Of a stretch of DNA of 64,000 nt, positions 45,605 through 54,475 are shown in pieces. Source of the DNA: an uncultured Saprospiraceae bacterium (GTDB lineage: Bacteria > Bacteroidota > Bacteroidia > Chitinophagales > Saprospiraceae); contig CALGLU010000081.1 of assembly GCA_937959275.1 (NCBI GenBank), positions 21,731 through 85,730 on the forward strand, given 5' to 3'. The notes below the pieces were generated by a model. That model ran no database searches. It had not been told where the DNA came from and worked only from the letters and a program-made list of their open reading frames with translations. Both the position numbers and the translations under genes were made by a program. Every line of letters begins with the position of its first letter. Within the stretch, counting starts at the first letter, position 1.

Positions 45605-46320
45605 GTCAAATTAGATTTATACGGCACGCGCAAGCCTCGTTTGGTAAGGCAAATTATGACCAATTATCAGACTTCGGTTTTGAACAGTCAGCACTGCTAG
45701 GCCAACACTTTGTCAAGATCAATCAGCAGTTTGATCATATCTACATCGGCCCTTTGCGACGTCAAAGAGAGACGTATGAAACGGTAAAAGCAGCATACGA
45801 CAAAGCTGGGCTTCATATCCCAGATGCCCAAGTGTTGGATGGATTAGCTGAGCACAGAGGCCCTGAAGTGTTACGAGCAGTGACACCTCAATTGATTGAA
45901 AAATATGACAATGTCAAGGCATGGTTTGAAGACACTAAAAAAAATCCTGATCAGAAAATTCGAAATCACTTTAGAGTATTCAATTTCTTTATGATGAATT
46001 GGGCGACGAACAATCTGGATCTTGAATTGCCTGATCACCAAGATTGGCAGAGCTTCAAGGCAACTGTTCAGTCAGCAGTCGAGCAAATCATGTCGGACAG
46101 TGGGAGAGGAGTGACCGTAGGTGCCTTTACCAGCGGCGGTACGATTTCTGCCATTATGGGCTATGCATTAGAGATGCAAAATGATGCCCGCATTATTGAA
46201 ATGAATGATTCAGTGATTAATACCTCGATTTCAGATTTTAAATATTCGAAGGATAGATTAAGTGTCCATCAATTTAATCGAGTGCCTCATTTAAGTGAAG
46301 AGACGATTACTTATGTGTGA
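45601..46320 (+). CDS. Histidine phosphatase family protein (phosphoglycerate mutase-like)
   Basis: A 239-residue member of the histidine phosphatase superfamily. The catalytic motif is RFIRHAQASFG (Arg-His), with GPLRRQRETYE and LAEHRGPEV supplying further phosphate-pocket residues. It overlaps the PaaG-like gene by four bases (ATGA), so the two are translated together. Such phosphatases are seen beside acyl-CoA dehydrogenase/SDR genes in other bacteria; their substrate in that setting is unknown. It is the last gene of this run; a hairpin follows at 46363. Confidence 0.88.
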   Translation: MSQIRFIRHAQASFGKANYDQLSDFGFEQSALLGQHFVKINQQFDHIYIGPLRRQRETYETVKAAYDKAGLHIPDAQVLDGLAEHRGPEVLRAVTPQLIEKYDNVKAWFEDTKKNPDQKIRNHFRVFNFFMMNWATNNLDLELPDHQDWQSFKATVQSAVEQIMSDSGRGVTVGAFTSGGTISAIMGYALEMQNDARIIEMNDSVINTSISDFKYSKDRLSVHQFNRVPHLSEETITYV

Positions 46321-46362
46321 TTAACTCATGGTACTAAATTAAACTGGATAGCTTAATTTTTT

Positions 46363-46381
46363 TGTTCTATGTTGTAGAACA
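46363..46381. terminator. Hairpin downstream of the phosphatase gene
   Basis: TGTTCTA, a TGTTG loop, then TAGAACA: a perfect 7-bp stem 43 bases after the stop codon. An AT-only inverted repeat ending in seven Ts lies just before it (46334-46363). Together they may end the transcript, but neither is a strong terminator. Confidence 0.4.
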
Positions 46382-46478
46382 TTTGTGTTAAACTATCAAT
46401 TTAAGAGATGATAACTTAAACAATCTATTGATATTATAGTAACTTTCCTTCAATGAACTAAAAGTGTATACATAGAGT

Positions 46479-48518
46479 TTGAAGTGGCAATTTAAAATAT
46501 TAACGACTTTATTTCTTTTAATAATTTTTAATGAGATTATAGCTCAACAAAATGCTTATTGTACACATTTTGAAACTGAACGATCAACATATAAAAGTGC
46601 ACAAGCTTGTTACGATGAAATTAAAATTTCCTCTGTCAATCAAACTGTAGTTGTTTTTGAAGAAGATAATCCACAATTTCCATTCGAATTAGAAGTATCA
46701 TTCAAAGGTCAAATAGATTCAATTCATATCAGCGAATTCAATAGAGATAGATGTAGGAATAACATTAGTCGACATCGCCTATATGATAACGGTCAGAATT
46801 TAGATAAACACCAAAATGATAATATTTGGACAACAGAAATTCCAATACGATGTTATAATTTTAATACTCCATATAGGATTTTCAGTGACAATCTTAGATT
46901 CAAAATTGAAATTTCATATACTGAAAATAATGAAAGTAAAATTGCAGAATACTTTTTCAAAAACCAGTCTTATGCAGTTTCACAAGGTTTTTTATCAGAT
47001 GTAGATACCACAGAATATCATCAACTAAATGACACAATTGCTTATTCAAATCATATAGTGAATGTATTAGAATTAACTGATTTAGCCTATGATTATCAAA
47101 AGTACAATGATAGACTATTATCTGTTGATCTGTTTCGAGAATCCTGGAAGAGTCATTCTGATGATATAGTTTCATTAGTTTCAGTCAACGAGATAAATTG
47201 CAATATTAATAACCTTGCCTCTGCTGATATCGATAGGGGTGTAATACGGAACAGTCAATTATTTTCTAATACTTTAAATCATGAATTAAATCATATTTGG
47301 TTTAATCAAAATGAAGTAGTCTTAGGGTTTAATGAACATCACGCTCGATATCTAGAACGTGCGACATCTGGATTTAGCAAAGAAGGAGATTGTTACAATG
47401 GATTTTTTAATGAGCTTAGTTTTGAGAATGGGAAAGTATTTGCAAAAGTAATTCCTAATGAGCAAAACACCGAAGGAACCGATATTATTAACGGCTACAA
47501 TACGTATTTCGAATTCAATGATATAGAACTATTTTTAATGGGTGCAGTTCCCATTGATTCTGTTCAATTTCCCATAAGATACATACCCTGGAGACAAAGT
47601 TTAAATTGTACATCAGAAATCGATGAAGGCCTATATCAACTTGAAGATCAGAATTCAATTTCTACTATCTCTCGTTCTGAATTTGAGAGAGCAACAGCAA
47701 ACAAAAGATCTTATGGCACTAATTCAGAAATTGATGTGAAATTTTTATTGATTACAAAAGAATTGATCTCCAAAAGAGAGCTGCTCGTACTTGATTATAT
47801 TGTTACTTTATATGAAGAATTATTTAAGAGATCGACGCAAGGCTTAGGTAAGCTGAATACACAAATAGAGAGGATTGTAGATGAAGATCGGGATGGTTAT
47901 TTAAGTCACGTGGATTGCAATGATACAAGATCAGATATAAATCCTGGTCAAACAGAAATCGCCTATAATAATATTGATGATGATTGTAATCCAAATACCC
48001 TTGATGATGATTTGGATCAAGATGGATATACCTTTGAAAATGATTGTGATGATCTAGATGCGAGTATCAACTCAGGTCAAGCAGAAATCGTCTATAATAA
48101 TATTGATGATGATTGTAATCCAAATACCTTTGATGATGATTTGGATCAAGATGGATATACGTTGGAAAATGATTGTGATGATCTAGATCCGAACATAAAC
48201 CCAGGATTTGAAGAAATACCAGATAATACGATTGATGAAAATTGTGATGGAAGTATTGATAATACAACTTTTATCAATGAAGTTGCAGGGATAAACTTTA
48301 GTATTTATCCAAATCCAACATCTGATATTTTATATATCGAATTTGAACATCATATTAATGTGAACTTAAAGTTGTATAGTCCAATACAGAAGAGCTACCT
48401 ACTGCATTCAGCGGAAGGAGAAATCAATATGAAGGAATTGCAAAATGGATTGTATATTTTGATATTATTTGATAAGGATAGCAAACAAGTAGTTACTCGT
48501 AAAATTGTTAAAAACTAG
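46479..48518 (+). CDS. Secreted metallopeptidase-like protein with MopE-type repeats and T9SS sorting domain
   Basis: A 679-residue secreted protein. The start is a TTG (first residues MKWQFKILTTLFLLIIF) because a stop lies two codons upstream and no ATG is available; the signal peptide is clear. A HELNHIW segment near residue 270 is an HExxH zinc motif. The C-terminal third has three Asp-rich calcium/metal-binding MopE-like repeats (DQDGYTFENDCDDLD) with a 43-residue period. The end is a type A T9SS sorting domain (FSIYPNPTSDILYIEF). It is probably exported and surface-attached or released. The peptidase call rests on one motif only. Confidence 0.85.
   Translation: MKWQFKILTTLFLLIIFNEIIAQQNAYCTHFETERSTYKSAQACYDEIKISSVNQTVVVFEEDNPQFPFELEVSFKGQIDSIHISEFNRDRCRNNISRHRLYDNGQNLDKHQNDNIWTTEIPIRCYNFNTPYRIFSDNLRFKIEISYTENNESKIAEYFFKNQSYAVSQGFLSDVDTTEYHQLNDTIAYSNHIVNVLELTDLAYDYQKYNDRLLSVDLFRESWKSHSDDIVSLVSVNEINCNINNLASADIDRGVIRNSQLFSNTLNHELNHIWFNQNEVVLGFNEHHARYLERATSGFSKEGDCYNGFFNELSFENGKVFAKVIPNEQNTEGTDIINGYNTYFEFNDIELFLMGAVPIDSVQFPIRYIPWRQSLNCTSEIDEGLYQLEDQNSISTISRSEFERATANKRSYGTNSEIDVKFLLITKELISKRELLVLDYIVTLYEELFKRSTQGLGKLNTQIERIVDEDRDGYLSHVDCNDTRSDINPGQTEIAYNNIDDDCNPNTLDDDLDQDGYTFENDCDDLDASINSGQAEIVYNNIDDDCNPNTFDDDLDQDGYTLENDCDDLDPNINPGFEEIPDNTIDENCDGSIDNTTFINEVAGINFSIYPNPTSDILYIEFEHHINVNLKLYSPIQKSYLLHSAEGEINMKELQNGLYILILFDKDSKQVVTRKIVKN
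47946..48203 (+). repeat. 129-base in-frame repeats (MopE modules)
   Basis: Two near-identical 129-base units start at 47946 and 48075 and encode GQ(T/A)EI(A/V)YNN-type modules of 43 residues. High DNA identity implies recent duplication or conversion. Confidence 0.85.
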
Positions 48519-48708
48519 AATCGAAACATAAGTCTAACAAAGCAATAAGGCCTTAGAATAGATAAACTGAATAACTCTCTTGTAGAATTGAGGTCTAAAC
48601 TGATGCCCTAATCTCTTTTTAACAAACTTTCTCTTACACATTCTATTTTTAATATATACCCATTCGGGAAAAGCTGCCAGTTGTCGGTTATAATTGTATT
48701 TAAATTAA

Positions 48709-48876
<168 letters not shown>

Positions 48877-48992
48877 TCAAAGGTACTTGAAATAAAAATA
48901 AAGTAAATTTAGATTCATTTTACCTCCAAGTGTTTTCTAATCAGAGGTCGATCAGCCTTTATTGAAACCGCTTGTTAAAAAAACAAAAGATT

Positions 48993-50180
48993 ATGTCCAC
49001 AGCTACACAAACCAATGTTGATTCCTTTCGAACGGAGACGAGAGACTGGCTTGAAGCAAATTGTCCGCAGTCCATGCGCACACCAGTCAAAGATTTCAAA
49101 GATTACTTTTGGGGTGGTGTAAATCCTACCTTTCATAGCGAAGATCAAAAGATATGGTTTGAACGCATGAAAGATAAAGGATGGACAGTCCCGAGATGGC
49201 CAACAGAATTAGGTGGCGCAGGCTTGTCAAAAGTAGAATATAAAGTACTCAAAGAAGAAATGGATAAGCTAGGCTGTAGAACACCATTGTTTAGTTTCGG
49301 GATTCATATGCTCGGTCCAGCCTTATTAGGATTTGGTAATGACGAGCAGAAAATGAAACATCTCCCAGCGATTGCTAAAGGAGAGGTATGGTGGTGTCAA
49401 GGCTATAGCGAGCCGGGAGCGGGAAGTGATTTAGCAAATATCCAAACCTCAGCTGAAGACAAAGGCGATCACTATCTTGTCAATGGTCAAAAAGTATGGA
49501 CATCGTATGCTGACTATGCAGACAAAATATTTTGCCTTGTAAGAACAGATAAGAATGCACCAAAGCATTCGGGTATTAGTTTTCTCTTAATTGACATGAA
49601 AGCAGAAGGCGTGAGTACACGCCCGATCAAATTAATTAGTGGCAGCTCTCCATTTTGCGAAACATTTTTTGATAATGTCAAAGTGCCAAAAGAAAATCTA
49701 GTCGGCGTTGAGAACGAAGGCTGGACAATTGCTAAATATTTATTGACGCACGAACGAAGCATGATCGGGAATGTGGCGAAGATGGATAAAACCTTAGACG
49801 AGTATGCCGTTGAATCTATTGGTTTGGAGGGTGATTTACTTGCTGATCCTGTGAATCGAATCAAGACAGCGCAATGGTTAATCGATGAGGCGGCATTTAA
49901 TTTCACACTAGAAAGAGCGATGGATGAAGCAAAGGCAGGTACACCTCCTGGCGCAAAGTCTTCTTTCTTTAAATACTATGGCACAGAGATGAACAAGAGG
50001 CGATTTGAATTAATGATGAGTACAGGCGGCTTTGATAACTTGGTCTGGGGAGAAGAGTATGATGAAGGTAAAACACCTCGTGACTTTTGTAGAACAAAAG
50101 CAAATTCAATCGAAGGTGGCACTTCTGAAGTGCAGTTAAATATTATTTCAAAACACATATTGGGACTACCTAAAAAATAA
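48993..50180 (+). CDS. Acyl-CoA dehydrogenase, subunit of a tandem pair
   Basis: A 395-residue dehydrogenase. I use the ATG at 48993 (MSTATQTNVDSF) rather than the TTG-like start 21 bases earlier. Motifs: WWCQGYSEPGAGSDLA, VNGQKVWTSYADYAD and IEGGTSEVQLNII, the last with a Glu before GGT. It is three bases upstream of a second, shorter dehydrogenase. Such tandem pairs in steroid and isoprenoid catabolism form alpha2beta2 enzymes; this subunit looks like the one with an intact active site. The substrate is unknown. Confidence 0.9.
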   Translation: MSTATQTNVDSFRTETRDWLEANCPQSMRTPVKDFKDYFWGGVNPTFHSEDQKIWFERMKDKGWTVPRWPTELGGAGLSKVEYKVLKEEMDKLGCRTPLFSFGIHMLGPALLGFGNDEQKMKHLPAIAKGEVWWCQGYSEPGAGSDLANIQTSAEDKGDHYLVNGQKVWTSYADYADKIFCLVRTDKNAPKHSGISFLLIDMKAEGVSTRPIKLISGSSPFCETFFDNVKVPKENLVGVENEGWTIAKYLLTHERSMIGNVAKMDKTLDEYAVESIGLEGDLLADPVNRIKTAQWLIDEAAFNFTLERAMDEAKAGTPPGAKSSFFKYYGTEMNKRRFELMMSTGGFDNLVWGEEYDEGKTPRDFCRTKANSIEGGTSEVQLNIISKHILGLPKK

Positions 50181-50183
50181 ATT

Positions 50184-51287
50184 ATGGCTTTAGTGTTAAA
50201 TGAAGAGCAGCAAATGCTCAAGAACTCAGCAAAAGAATTTTTTAAAGGCAATGCTCCAGTATCTTTATTAAGACGACTTCGAGATGAGAAAAATGAGGTT
50301 GGCTACGATAAGCGTGTGTGGGAAGAAATGGCAGCAATGGGTTGGGCAGGTCTTGTTTTTCCCGAGCAATATGGAGGCCTTAATTTTGGCTATACTGGAT
50401 TAGGTCAGATATTAATCGAGGCAGGTAAAACCTTAACGGCATCACCCTTACTCTCAACTGTTGTCTTAGCTGGCACGATGATCAACGAGTTTGGTTCCGA
50501 CGAACAAAAAGAAAAACATATCTCAGCCATCTGTGAAGGCAAGACCTTATTTGCAGTTGCGTTTGAAGAAAAGAATATACACGACCCTTATACTAGCTCA
50601 ACCACTGTTAGTGACAATAAGCTAAGTGGTTCTAAGAAATTTGTTTTGGATGGGCATGTTGCAGATCTATTTTTGGTGACAGCCTTATCTGAGAAAGGGC
50701 TTGGCGTCTATGTGGTAGATGCAAAAGCAGCTGGTGTATCGGTAACCAAGCATGTGATGATGGATAACAGAAATGCATCAACTGTGACGTTTGATAATGC
50801 GCTTGTTGTCGATATGTTAGGCTTACCTGGCGATGGTCAGATGGTCATGGATAAGAGCTTAGATGTCGCTAGGATCTGCTTGTCTGCAGAGATGCTGGGT
50901 AGTATGGAAGAAGCCTTTGATCGCACAATAGCGTACCTAAAGGAACGCAAGCAATTTGGTGTGTCCATCGGTAGTTTTCAAGGACTCCAGCACAGAGCAG
51001 CCCATATGTATTGTGAGATAGAACTTTGCAAATCTTTGGTGATCAAATCATTGCTGGCGATCGATGCAGATGGTGATGAGTTAGCCCAAATGGCTAGCAT
51101 GACCAAGGCAAAAGTCGGTCAAATTGCACAGCTTGTTTCAAATGAAGCCATTCAAATGTTTGGCGGAATAGGTATGACAGACGACGAAGAGATCGGTTTT
51201 TTCTTAAAAAGAGCGCGAGTTGCCCAACAAACCTTCGGTGATTCTAATTATCATCTTGATCGATTTGCTAAACTTAAATCTTTTTAA
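50184..51287 (+). CDS. Acyl-CoA dehydrogenase, second subunit of a tandem pair
   Basis: A 367-residue dehydrogenase-fold protein, shorter than its partner. The N-terminal helix LVLNEEQQMLKNSAKEFF and RKQFGVSIGSFQGLQHR, MFGGIGMTDD are typical. The usual EGGTSE end motif is replaced by FGDSNYHLDRFA, and the middle FAD/substrate motif is weak (AVAFEEKNIHDPYT). It probably provides a structural or cofactor half-site to the partner at 48993. The three-base spacing suggests equal translation. Confidence 0.88.
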   Translation: MALVLNEEQQMLKNSAKEFFKGNAPVSLLRRLRDEKNEVGYDKRVWEEMAAMGWAGLVFPEQYGGLNFGYTGLGQILIEAGKTLTASPLLSTVVLAGTMINEFGSDEQKEKHISAICEGKTLFAVAFEEKNIHDPYTSSTTVSDNKLSGSKKFVLDGHVADLFLVTALSEKGLGVYVVDAKAAGVSVTKHVMMDNRNASTVTFDNALVVDMLGLPGDGQMVMDKSLDVARICLSAEMLGSMEEAFDRTIAYLKERKQFGVSIGSFQGLQHRAAHMYCEIELCKSLVIKSLLAIDADGDELAQMASMTKAKVGQIAQLVSNEAIQMFGGIGMTDDEEIGFFLKRARVAQQTFGDSNYHLDRFAKLKSF

Positions 51288-51421
51288 AAATGCTGGAAAG
51301 GTTTAATTGATTTTTTAATCTCTTTCGTGAGGTGATATACAAGATATTGAAGTTGAACTACAATTTGACAACATTCTGTTTTAAAACACTTTCCAGAATG
51401 ATGAAAAGTAAATATTAATTA

Positions 51422-51429
51422 TACATTTG
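51422..51429 (+). promoter_or_regulatory. Candidate -7 box (TACATTTG)
   Basis: An exact TAnnTTTG match 37 bases before the ATG at 51467, giving a leader of about 30 bases. No TTG is present at the usual -33 spacing. Confidence 0.5.
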
Positions 51430-51466
51430 CCGCGATAGCGAACATTTTTATAATTACAAACTTACA

Positions 51467-51988
51467 ATGAAAAACTTACTAACTTTAGTTACCCTCTTTG
51501 GGCTTATCTTATTTTGTTCTACAAATAATGTATCAGCACAAAGTGCGAATTCCGATCTAGACCAAGCCGTAAAAGTCGGACCATTCGGCTTTGTATTAGG
51601 ATCTTATAATGCGACTTATGAAAAGAGACTCACCGATCAAACATCATTTGTTGTAGGTGGTCGTTTTTTGAGCTATTCATTAAGCGAATTAGATTATACA
51701 GCGTTTAGCGTTAATGGTCAATACAGAAAATATTTTAAAGAGGCTATAGCTGGACCATATGTAGCTCCATCTGCAAGTGTTGGATTTAATAGTAGTGATG
51801 CACTTGATGGCTCCTTTACGAGTATAGGTGTTGGAGCAGACATCGGTTGGCAGTGGATAGCTGGTGGTGGATTTGTCGTTGACTTAGGTTTAGGTGTAAG
51901 ATATCGGAATGGATTTGGAGATGAGGTTGATGTAACATTCTCAGGAATTGGTCCTGCATTTCAAGTACAAATTGGATATGCATTCTAA
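51467..51988 (+). CDS. Small outer-membrane beta-barrel protein
   Basis: A 173-residue protein with a signal peptide (MKNLLTLVTLFGLILFCS, cleavage after VSAQ). The mature part is made of strand-like blocks (GSYNATYEKRLTDQTSFVVG, FSVNGQYRKYFKEA, VDLGLGVRYRNGFG) and ends in an aromatic (IGYAF), as expected for an 8-strand barrel. It resembles DUF3575-like or OprF-like small barrels. Role unknown. It is a single gene with its own promoter candidate and a strong terminator. Confidence 0.82.
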   Translation: MKNLLTLVTLFGLILFCSTNNVSAQSANSDLDQAVKVGPFGFVLGSYNATYEKRLTDQTSFVVGGRFLSYSLSELDYTAFSVNGQYRKYFKEAIAGPYVAPSASVGFNSSDALDGSFTSIGVGADIGWQWIAGGGFVVDLGLGVRYRNGFGDEVDVTFSGIGPAFQVQIGYAF

Positions 51989-52293
51989 ATAAATTTAAAA
52001 TTCTGAATTAACAGTGGTGACTAGGAAGTAGTCACCACTGTTTTTATTCTATCCGCATAACAAATCCTGCCTTCTTCGACCAATATTCTCTTTCCTTCCA
52101 ATTCAAAAAGTAAATAAGCTATAGTTTGTCTTGTGTATTACACGTTGACCTGATATCAATCATTAGTGTTGAACAAATGACAATAACAAATGGTTATAAA
52201 TTACGATATACTAAGTTGACAAAGTCAAAAAGTTAATGGTGCGTACCTTAGCAATTAGGAAAACCTTAGTTTTATAGTTTAATCAGTCACGTT
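51989..52293. other. Intergenic region between barrel gene and msrA
   Basis: About 305 bases. A strong terminator lies at 52011-52046. A short inverted repeat, TTGAC-AAA-GTCAA, is at 52216-52228, and a TACCTTAG element at 52244-52251 is a one-mismatch -7 box for msrA. Otherwise nothing is recognised. Confidence 0.5.
52011..52046 (+). terminator. Rho-independent terminator after the small barrel gene
   Basis: A perfect 13-bp stem, ACAGTGGTGACTA and TAGTCACCACTGT, around GGAAG, followed by TTTTT. It starts 22 bases after the stop codon. Confidence 0.92.
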
Positions 52294-52941
52294 ATGATCG
52301 TTAAATTCGGTTTTTATCTCTTAGCAATAGCCCTTGTCCCTTTTTCTTGTGCAACCAAATCGCAAGTTGCTTCTTCCTCTGAAGTAAAGTCGTCTTACCA
52401 GCCAAGTGCTGGGGAGAGTGTCGCTTACTTTGCTAGCGGATGTTTTTGGTGTGTTGAGGCAGTCTTCGAATCAGTGAAAGGTGTCTCTGAATGCGTGTCG
52501 GGTTATTCTGGCGGAGAGATAGAGAATCCATCCTATGAGCAGGTAGCAAGAGGATTGACCAAACATGCAGAAGCTGTAAAAGTCTTTTACGATCCTGCTG
52601 TCGTGAGTTATGAAACTTTGGTCTACGTCTTTTATGGATCTGGGGACCCAACCACACTCAATCAACAAGGCCCTGATCGTGGACCTCAATACCGGTCTGC
52701 TATTTATTATCAAACAGATGAAGAGTTGGAAATCGCAACGAATATCACAAAAGAACTAGAAGATAAAAAGGTCTTTCGCAATCCTATTAAAACGGAAATA
52801 ACGGCATTCAGCGAATTCTATGATGCAGAAGAATATCACCAAGATTTTGAGAAGAAGAATCCCAATCAAGGGTATGTTAGAGCTGTTTCTGTCCCTCGTC
52901 TCAATCGCTTCAAGGCTAAATTTCCAGAGTTGCTTAAGTAG
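52294..52941 (+). CDS. msrA: Peptide methionine sulfoxide reductase MsrA, lipoprotein
   Basis: A 215-residue MsrA. The active site is SGCFWCVEAVF with nucleophile Cys50 and Cys53; VSGYSGG, YDPAVVSYETL and EEYHQDFEKKNP are typical. It reduces methionine-S-sulfoxide in proteins. The N-terminus (MIVKFGFYLLAIALVPFSC) is a lipoprotein signal with acylated Cys19, so this copy works in the envelope, protecting exported proteins. It is a single gene. Confidence 0.95.
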   Translation: MIVKFGFYLLAIALVPFSCATKSQVASSSEVKSSYQPSAGESVAYFASGCFWCVEAVFESVKGVSECVSGYSGGEIENPSYEQVARGLTKHAEAVKVFYDPAVVSYETLVYVFYGSGDPTTLNQQGPDRGPQYRSAIYYQTDEELEIATNITKELEDKKVFRNPIKTEITAFSEFYDAEEYHQDFEKKNPNQGYVRAVSVPRLNRFKAKFPELLK

Positions 52942-53090
52942 AGGCAAGGCACACAGATTCGGCAGACATATTACATCTGTAAATGATGATTTCGTATTTG
53001 ATAATACAACGAATCTAAGGATGCTAAAGTTGAAGAAGCTATAAACCCATAGAATAGGTTTTTAAACTAAAATTATTGACTGATTTTGAG

Positions 53091-53116
53091 AATCCCCAAA
53101 TTTTGGGATTGCTTTT
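53091..53116 (+). terminator. Weak terminator-like hairpin
   Basis: AATCCC and GGGATT pair around CAAATTTT, followed by GCTTTT. It lies 150 bases after msrA and 41 bases before the Kunitz gene, so it may separate their transcripts. Confidence 0.4.
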
Positions 53117-53156
53117 ATGAGCATTTTGATAGGATATTTGAAAAAAACTTCCAATC

Positions 53157-54293
53157 ATGATGAAAGCATCTCATGTAGTCTTTACAATTATGTTGGTTTA
53201 TTTTTGCGCCAGAGCCTATGGCGAATCAGATATTCTAACTGCAAGTCCGAGTACATTAAGTATAACTGAAGTGATGGCCTGTGACTTACCGCCAGAAATA
53301 GGTCCTTGTGATGGCGCTTTCTCTCGATATTACTACAACACAAATTCAGGGACATGTGAGCAATTCATTTATGGCGGTTGTAATGGGAATGCCAATAACT
53401 ACATGTCATTCAATTTATGCATTGCAGCTTGTGGAGATGTCTGCCAGTTGGAGCCTGAAGTAGGTCCCTGTGACGCTTCCATTCCAAGATATTACTACAA
53501 CACAAATTCAGGTACGTGTGAGCAATTCATTTATGGCGGTTGTAACGGGAATGCCAATAACTATGCGTCATTTAATTTATGCATTGCAGCTTGTGGAGAT
53601 GCCTGTCAGCTTGAGCCTGATGTAGGGCCATGTGATGCAGCATTGTCGCGGTGGTATTTTAATTCATCATCTGGTCACTGTGAACAATTTGTGTATGGTG
53701 GTTGCGGAGGTAATCAAAACCGATACTTGACTAGAGCTATGTGCATGGCAGCATGTGGAGATGTCTGTTACTTACCTCCTGATCCTGGTCCTTGTCAAGC
53801 TGCCATTCCTAGATTTTATTTTGATCCAACGACTGGCCATTGCCAACAATTTAATTATGGAGGCTGTGGTGGTAATGCAAATAATTATAGTAGTTATACT
53901 GTATGCATGAATGCTTGTGCTGCCCCATGTGATATGCCTGCAGTTCGTGGTCCTTGCTTAGCAGCCATCCCTCGATATTTCTATAATCGTGTTACGGAGC
54001 AGTGTGAGCTATTTATTTATGGAGGCTGTGGCGGCAACGATAATAACTATTTGACATTGATGGCATGTCAGGCTGCCTGTCCTTGTCCGAGCAGTATTCA
54101 AGATGACAATCTCTATACACTAAATATGAATGCCGCCATAGACGCGTCTGGATATATCACATCAACATCAATTGTATCAGATTCATCAAGACTTGTATAT
54201 AGTGCGAATGACTATATAAACTTGCTTCCTGGATTCAGTGTTGAAAAAGACTCAAGATTACACATCATATTAGAAGGATGTCGTGATAATTAA
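53157..54293 (+). CDS. Secreted protein with five BPTI/Kunitz domains
   Basis: A 378-residue protein: signal peptide (1-22), then five Kunitz domains at residues 42-92, 96-146, 150-200, 204-254 and 258-308, repeating every 54 residues. Each has six Cys with spacing 8-15-7-12-3, the exact bovine BPTI spacing, plus the GPC and YGGC blocks. P1 residues (after the second Cys) are Asp52, Asp106, Asp160, Gln214 and Leu268, none of them Lys or Arg. Domains 1 and 2 are near-identical in DNA. The last 70 residues (NDYINLLPGFSVEKDS, then ILEGCRDN) resemble the C-terminal module of Bacteroidota exported proteins that ends with Gly-Cys. It probably inhibits or binds serine proteases outside the cell. It is a single gene. 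Confidence 0.92.
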   Translation: MMKASHVVFTIMLVYFCARAYGESDILTASPSTLSITEVMACDLPPEIGPCDGAFSRYYYNTNSGTCEQFIYGGCNGNANNYMSFNLCIAACGDVCQLEPEVGPCDASIPRYYYNTNSGTCEQFIYGGCNGNANNYASFNLCIAACGDACQLEPDVGPCDAALSRWYFNSSSGHCEQFVYGGCGGNQNRYLTRAMCMAACGDVCYLPPDPGPCQAAIPRFYFDPTTGHCQQFNYGGCGGNANNYSSYTVCMNACAAPCDMPAVRGPCLAAIPRYFYNRVTEQCELFIYGGCGGNDNNYLTLMACQAACPCPSSIQDDNLYTLNMNAAIDASGYITSTSIVSDSSRLVYSANDYINLLPGFSVEKDSRLHIILEGCRDN

Positions 54294-54475
54294 GTAGAAA
54301 GGTTTAGCATATGTTAATCCAGTCAAAGCTAAAGCTATGTTTTCGTATGTTTTAGGCCATTTTTCCTTGCTAAAAGTCCCTTATTAACATTTGAATCTTT
54401 TTTTTAAATCTTTAAGCTCTGAAAATAGAATTAACCTTTTTTTGTGCTTAGTTTTGCCTCTTACTTTTTAAAGAT

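Noticed and set aside
53157..54293. Eukaryotic contamination as the source of the Kunitz gene
   Set aside because: The gene has no introns, has a bacterial signal peptide and a Bacteroidota-like C-terminal module, and sits between clear bacterial genes with similar base composition. Raw-read checks would settle it.
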